From contig CADBPK010000299.1 of assembly GCA_902796465.1 (NCBI GenBank), positions 1-7,928 of the forward strand: DNA of 7,928 nt, in the 5' to 3' direction. Each line of letters starts with the position of its first letter. The stretch's first letter is position 1. The translations under genes and the position numbers were made by a program. This document shows, piece after piece, positions 5,646 to 7,928 of the stretch. This DNA is from an uncultured Erysipelotrichaceae bacterium. Its GTDB lineage: Bacteria > Bacillota_I > Bacilli_A > Erysipelotrichales > Erysipelotrichaceae. Below the pieces are notes generated by a model, which was given only the letters and a program-made list of their open reading frames with translations, searched no databases and was not told the DNA's origin.

Positions 5646-6538
5646 AGAGCGGGTTTATCGCGCTTGCCGGACGGCCGAATGCCGGCAAAAGCACACTTAT
5701 AAACAATCTCGTCCAGGAGAAGATCGCGATCGTTTCGGATAAGCCGCAGACGACGCGTTCCGAGATCCGCGGCATCCTGACGAGGGAAGAAGGACAGATC
5801 ATCTTCACTGATACGCCGGGTATTCACAAGGCAAAATACAGACTTGGAGACAGGATGAACAAACAGGCAGTGGATGTGCTGCAGGGCGTGGATGTGATCT
5901 ATCTGGTAACGGACGGTTCCGTTCCGTATTCCAAAGGGGATGCCTATGTGCTGAATATCGTGAAGAATGCCGGACTGCCGGTATTCCTGATCCTGAACAA
6001 GGTCGATAAAATGCCGCGGGAAAAGATCATGGAAAACCTGATCTCATGGAAGGAACGCTATGACTTTGCGGAGTATTTTCCTCTGTCCGCAAAATTTGAC
6101 CGGTCCTTCGAGGATCTGATCACAACGACATTCCGGTACCTGCCGGAAGGGGAACTGCTGTATCCGGCGGAGATCGTCAGCGACGGGGCGGAGAATTTCC
6201 GCATTGCCGAGATCATCCGTGAGAAGGTGCTGGAATGCACGGAAGAAGAGATCCCGCACGCAGCTGCCGTCAAGATTGAAAACAAGGAGTTCCGCAAGGG
6301 AGCCTGCTATATCCAGGCGGTGATCCTCGTGGAAAAGAAGAGCCAGAAGGGCATCATGATCGGAAAACAGGGATCGATGCTGAAGAAGATCGGATCACTG
6401 GCAAGGAAAGATATCGAAAAGCTGCTGGGCCGGAAAGTATTCCTGGAACTGTTCGTACGCGTCGAAGATGAATGGCGTTCGCGGGATGCGCGGATCACGG
6501 AATACGGATACGGCGGATACGGAAGCGAATATGAATGA
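5642..6538 (+). CDS. era: GTPase Era
   Basis: Era binds the 3' end of 16S rRNA and acts as an assembly checkpoint for the 30S subunit. The 298-aa product has the N-terminal GTPase domain with G1 GRPNAGKS (10-17), G2 TTR (37-39), G3 DTPG (57-60), G4 NKVD (119-122) and G5 SAK (149-151). The C-terminal KH domain runs from about 210 to 285 with the RNA-binding turn IGKQGSMLKKIG. G1 has Ala where Val is commonest. The protein ends in a short Gly/Tyr-rich tail (YGYGGYGSEYE), a little longer than many Era C-termini. The start was chosen because the ATG overlaps the cdd stop (ATGA) and places G1 at the normal distance. The frame is open further upstream inside cdd, but that part does not resemble Era. 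The Shine-Dalgarno is weak, so coupling to cdd is likely. Confidence 0.98.
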   Translation: MKSGFIALAGRPNAGKSTLINNLVQEKIAIVSDKPQTTRSEIRGILTREEGQIIFTDTPGIHKAKYRLGDRMNKQAVDVLQGVDVIYLVTDGSVPYSKGDAYVLNIVKNAGLPVFLILNKVDKMPREKIMENLISWKERYDFAEYFPLSAKFDRSFEDLITTTFRYLPEGELLYPAEIVSDGAENFRIAEIIREKVLECTEEEIPHAAAVKIENKEFRKGACYIQAVILVEKKSQKGIMIGKQGSMLKKIGSLARKDIEKLLGRKVFLELFVRVEDEWRSRDARITEYGYGGYGSEYE

Positions 6539-7274
6539 TAAAACAACAGGGTTTATCCTGAGACAGGCAGACTATAAAGAAAGAGATCTGATTCTGACCG
6601 TTCTGAGTCAGGAATACGGCAGGATCTCTTTTATTGCGGCCGGCGTCAAAAAGCTTTCCAGCAAAAATGCCGGTTCCGTACTGCCGTATACAAAAGCAGA
6701 GTTCTTATTTGATTATAAGGAAAAAAGAAACATGTTCCGGATGAAGACGGCACATACCGTTTCCCTGTACCGGTACCTGCATGAAGACCTGAAAGCCTCC
6801 GCGGCCGCGGCGGTTACGGCGGATATCATGGACCTGTTTACCTCACATGAGGGCGAAAGCTCGGAAAGGGAATACCGGATCACGGAACAGGCATTCACCG
6901 CGCTGAACGGCGGGAAGGATCCAGACCTGGTGCTTGCGCTGGTGATGAGCGATGTCATGCGGATCTTCGGCATCCTGCCGGATGTGGATGAATGCACCGA
7001 ATGCGGCAGCACAACCGCGGCGGCTGTTTCCCTGAAGCACGGCGGATTCCTGTGCGCAAGGTGCGCGGAAGAAGCAGGTATACCGGTCTCTAAAAAAGAA
7101 GATCTGAAGCGGTTCCGCCTGTTATGCAAAGCCGGCATGGAACATCTGGAGATCGTGGAAAGCCACACGGAAGTCCGGCATGAGGATACCACGCTGCTGC
7201 TGTCTTTTCTGGAGACGTACTCAGGCCTGAAAATACGCTCTTTTTCCTTTTATCACCGGCTTTTTGACCATTGA
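6531..7274 (+). CDS. recO: DNA repair protein RecO
   Basis: RecO works with RecR (and RecF) to load RecA on SSB-coated single-stranded DNA and anneals complementary strands. The 247-aa product shows the family layout. An N-terminal OB fold spans about 1-80 and opens with TTGFILRQADYKERDLILTV, which includes the GxVL-like start and the YGR.S segment at 29-33. A helical C-terminal domain follows with a four-cysteine zinc site, C155, C158, C175 and C178. The ATG at 6531 gives the family N-terminus and overlaps the era stop by eight bases. GGAAG (6521-6525) lies five bases upstream. An earlier in-frame ATG at 6468 only adds residues from inside era. It is probably the last gene of the phoH-recO run, since a promoter for glyS overlaps its stop codon. 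Confidence 0.95.
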   Translation: MNDKTTGFILRQADYKERDLILTVLSQEYGRISFIAAGVKKLSSKNAGSVLPYTKAEFLFDYKEKRNMFRMKTAHTVSLYRYLHEDLKASAAAAVTADIMDLFTSHEGESSEREYRITEQAFTALNGGKDPDLVLALVMSDVMRIFGILPDVDECTECGSTTAAAVSLKHGGFLCARCAEEAGIPVSKKEDLKRFRLLCKAGMEHLEIVESHTEVRHEDTTLLLSFLETYSGLKIRSFSFYHRLFDH

Positions 7275-7299
7275 TTGCACTGATTTAAAGTGCTATACT
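7271..7299 (+). promoter_or_regulatory. Promoter for glyS (extended -10)
   Basis: TTGATT (7271-7276, four of six consensus) is followed by a 17-base spacer and TATACT (7294-7299, five of six), preceded by TG at 7291-7292 as an extended -10. The -35 box overlaps the recO stop codon. Transcription would start near 7306, leaving a leader of about 34 bases with no room for a T-box riboswitch. An inverted repeat GCACT (7277-7281) and AGTGC (7289-7293) lies inside the spacer. Confidence 0.7.
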
Positions 7300-7324
7300 G
7301 CAAAAGATTGACAAAAGTCAGGAT

Positions 7325-7330
7325 GGGGGA
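7325..7330 (+). promoter_or_regulatory. Ribosome binding site of glyS
   Basis: GGGGGA lies nine bases before ATG 7340. It supports 7340 as the start, together with the family N-terminus that follows. Confidence 0.6.
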
Positions 7331-7339
7331 TCACTTATC

Positions 7340-7928
7340 ATGGAAAAGACATTTGATTTAATCGTTTCACACGCCAAGAATACGGGCTTTGTTTTCCAGG
7401 GCTCGGAAATATACGGCGGCCTGAGCAATACATGGGACTTCGGACCTTACGGTGTCATGCTGAAAGACAACATCAAACGGGCATGGCAGAAGAAATTCGT
7501 ACAGGAAGATCCGAACAATGTAGAGATCCAGGCTGCTATTTTAATGAATCCGAAAGTCTGGGAAGCATCCGGACATCTGAAGGGATTCTCAGATCCGCTG
7601 ATGGACTGCCGTCAGTGCAAGACAAGACACCGTGCCGATCAGCTGATCGAAAACTACACCCAGGGAAAAGTCACCTGTGAAGGCTGGTCCAATGAAAAGA
7701 TGCTGGAATATATCAAGGAAAACCATATTCCGTGTCCGAACTGCGGTGCGCATGATTTTACCGATATCCGTCAGTTCAACCTGATGTTCAAGACATTCCA
7801 GGGAACGCTGGAAGATGCCAAGAGCACGATCTACCTGCGTCCGGAAACAGCACAGGGCATGTTCGTTGATTTCAAGAACGTTCAGCGCGCATACCGCAAA
7901 AAGCTGCCGTTCGGCATCTGCCAGATCG
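7340..7928 (+). CDS. glyS: Glycyl-tRNA synthetase, alpha2 type (partial, runs off the right edge)
   Basis: The frame is open from ATG 7340 to the edge and gives 196 residues, less than half of the expected protein. It is the class II single-polypeptide glycyl-tRNA synthetase (eukaryote/archaea-like, often named GlyQS or GlyS), which charges tRNA-Gly with glycine in the cytoplasm. Visible features are [20 protein letters not shown] (11-30), the motif 1 region with WDFGPYG (32-38), the cysteine pairs C90/C93 and C132/C135 of the insertion (a possible zinc knuckle), QFNLMFKT (145-152), and motif 2 beginning [12 protein letters not shown] (167-178) up to LPFGICQI at the edge. This type is unrelated to the alpha2beta2 glyQ/glyS enzyme of Bacillus subtilis, although it occupies the same place after recO. 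It has its own promoter. Confidence 0.97.
   Translation, partial: MEKTFDLIVSHAKNTGFVFQGSEIYGGLSNTWDFGPYGVMLKDNIKRAWQKKFVQEDPNNVEIQAAILMNPKVWEASGHLKGFSDPLMDCRQCKTRHRADQLIENYTQGKVTCEGWSNEKMLEYIKENHIPCPNCGAHDFTDIRQFNLMFKTFQGTLEDAKSTIYLRPETAQGMFVDFKNVQRAYRKKLPFGICQI

Noticed and set aside
6468..6530. Longer RecO start inside era
   Set aside because: The added residues come from the end of era in another frame and no ribosome site precedes them.
6713..7192. 159-aa open frame on the minus strand
   Set aside because: It is the antisense shadow of recO, Ser/Arg-rich and without a family pattern.
7308..7313. Perfect -35 consensus TTGACA before glyS
   Set aside because: No acceptable -10 lies 16-18 bases downstream. 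The nearest, TATCAT at 7336, is 22 bases away and overlaps the start codon. TGAC/GTCA at 7309-7320 is only a 4-bp stem.
7275..7339. T-box riboswitch upstream of glyS
   Set aside because: The gap is 65 bases, far too short for the stem I, antiterminator and terminator, and no T-box consensus is visible.
7432..7680. 82-aa open frame on the plus strand
   Set aside because: It overlaps the glycyl-tRNA synthetase reading frame, whose motifs continue through the whole stretch.

Overview
The window is a compact, almost fully coding stretch of a Gram-positive (Firmicutes/Bacillota) chromosome. All genes read on the + strand and no gap exceeds about 70 bases. The order rpsU-phoH-ybeY-dgkA-cdd-era-recO-glyS is a conserved Firmicutes housekeeping block. 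The single-chain (alpha2) glycyl-tRNA synthetase directly after recO, instead of glyQ/glyS, together with a lysine-type rather than DAP-type MurE motif and a moderate GC content, suggests an Erysipelotrichia-like lineage. That placement is inference from gene content, not a search.

Layout. Positions 1-187 hold the end of a radical-SAM tRNA methylthiotransferase (probably MtaB). It overlaps a divergent MurE-family ligase (184-1647), which overlaps deoC (1644-2282). A perfect 10-bp hairpin with a T-rich tail (2308-2340) closes this unit and also contains both candidate start codons of the next gene. That gene (2313-3155) is a membrane-anchored alpha/beta-hydrolase-fold protein whose nucleophile serine position is glutamate. 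rpsU (3226-3405) then has its own probable promoter and a strong terminator (3404-3427). The run phoH-ybeY-dgkA-cdd-era-recO (3477-7274) follows with short spacings or ATGA overlaps, consistent with one coupled operon. A good extended -10 promoter overlapping the recO stop codon drives glyS, which runs off the right edge.

How the genes work together. The core is ribosome and RNA maintenance (S21, YbeY, Era, PhoH, MtaB, GlyRS), with DNA repair (RecO), envelope lipid and wall supply (undecaprenol/diacylglycerol kinase, MurE-like ligase) and nucleoside salvage or catabolism (Cdd, DeoC). Cytidine deaminase and deoxyribose-phosphate aldolase belong to the same nucleoside-use pathway although they lie in different units here.

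I see no mobile element, CRISPR array, tRNA or rRNA gene, and no evidence of a new multi-gene system. The least ordinary parts are the two genes flanking deoC: the MurE-like ligase with several altered signature motifs, and the hydrolase-fold protein without a serine nucleophile, whose start lies in a hairpin.
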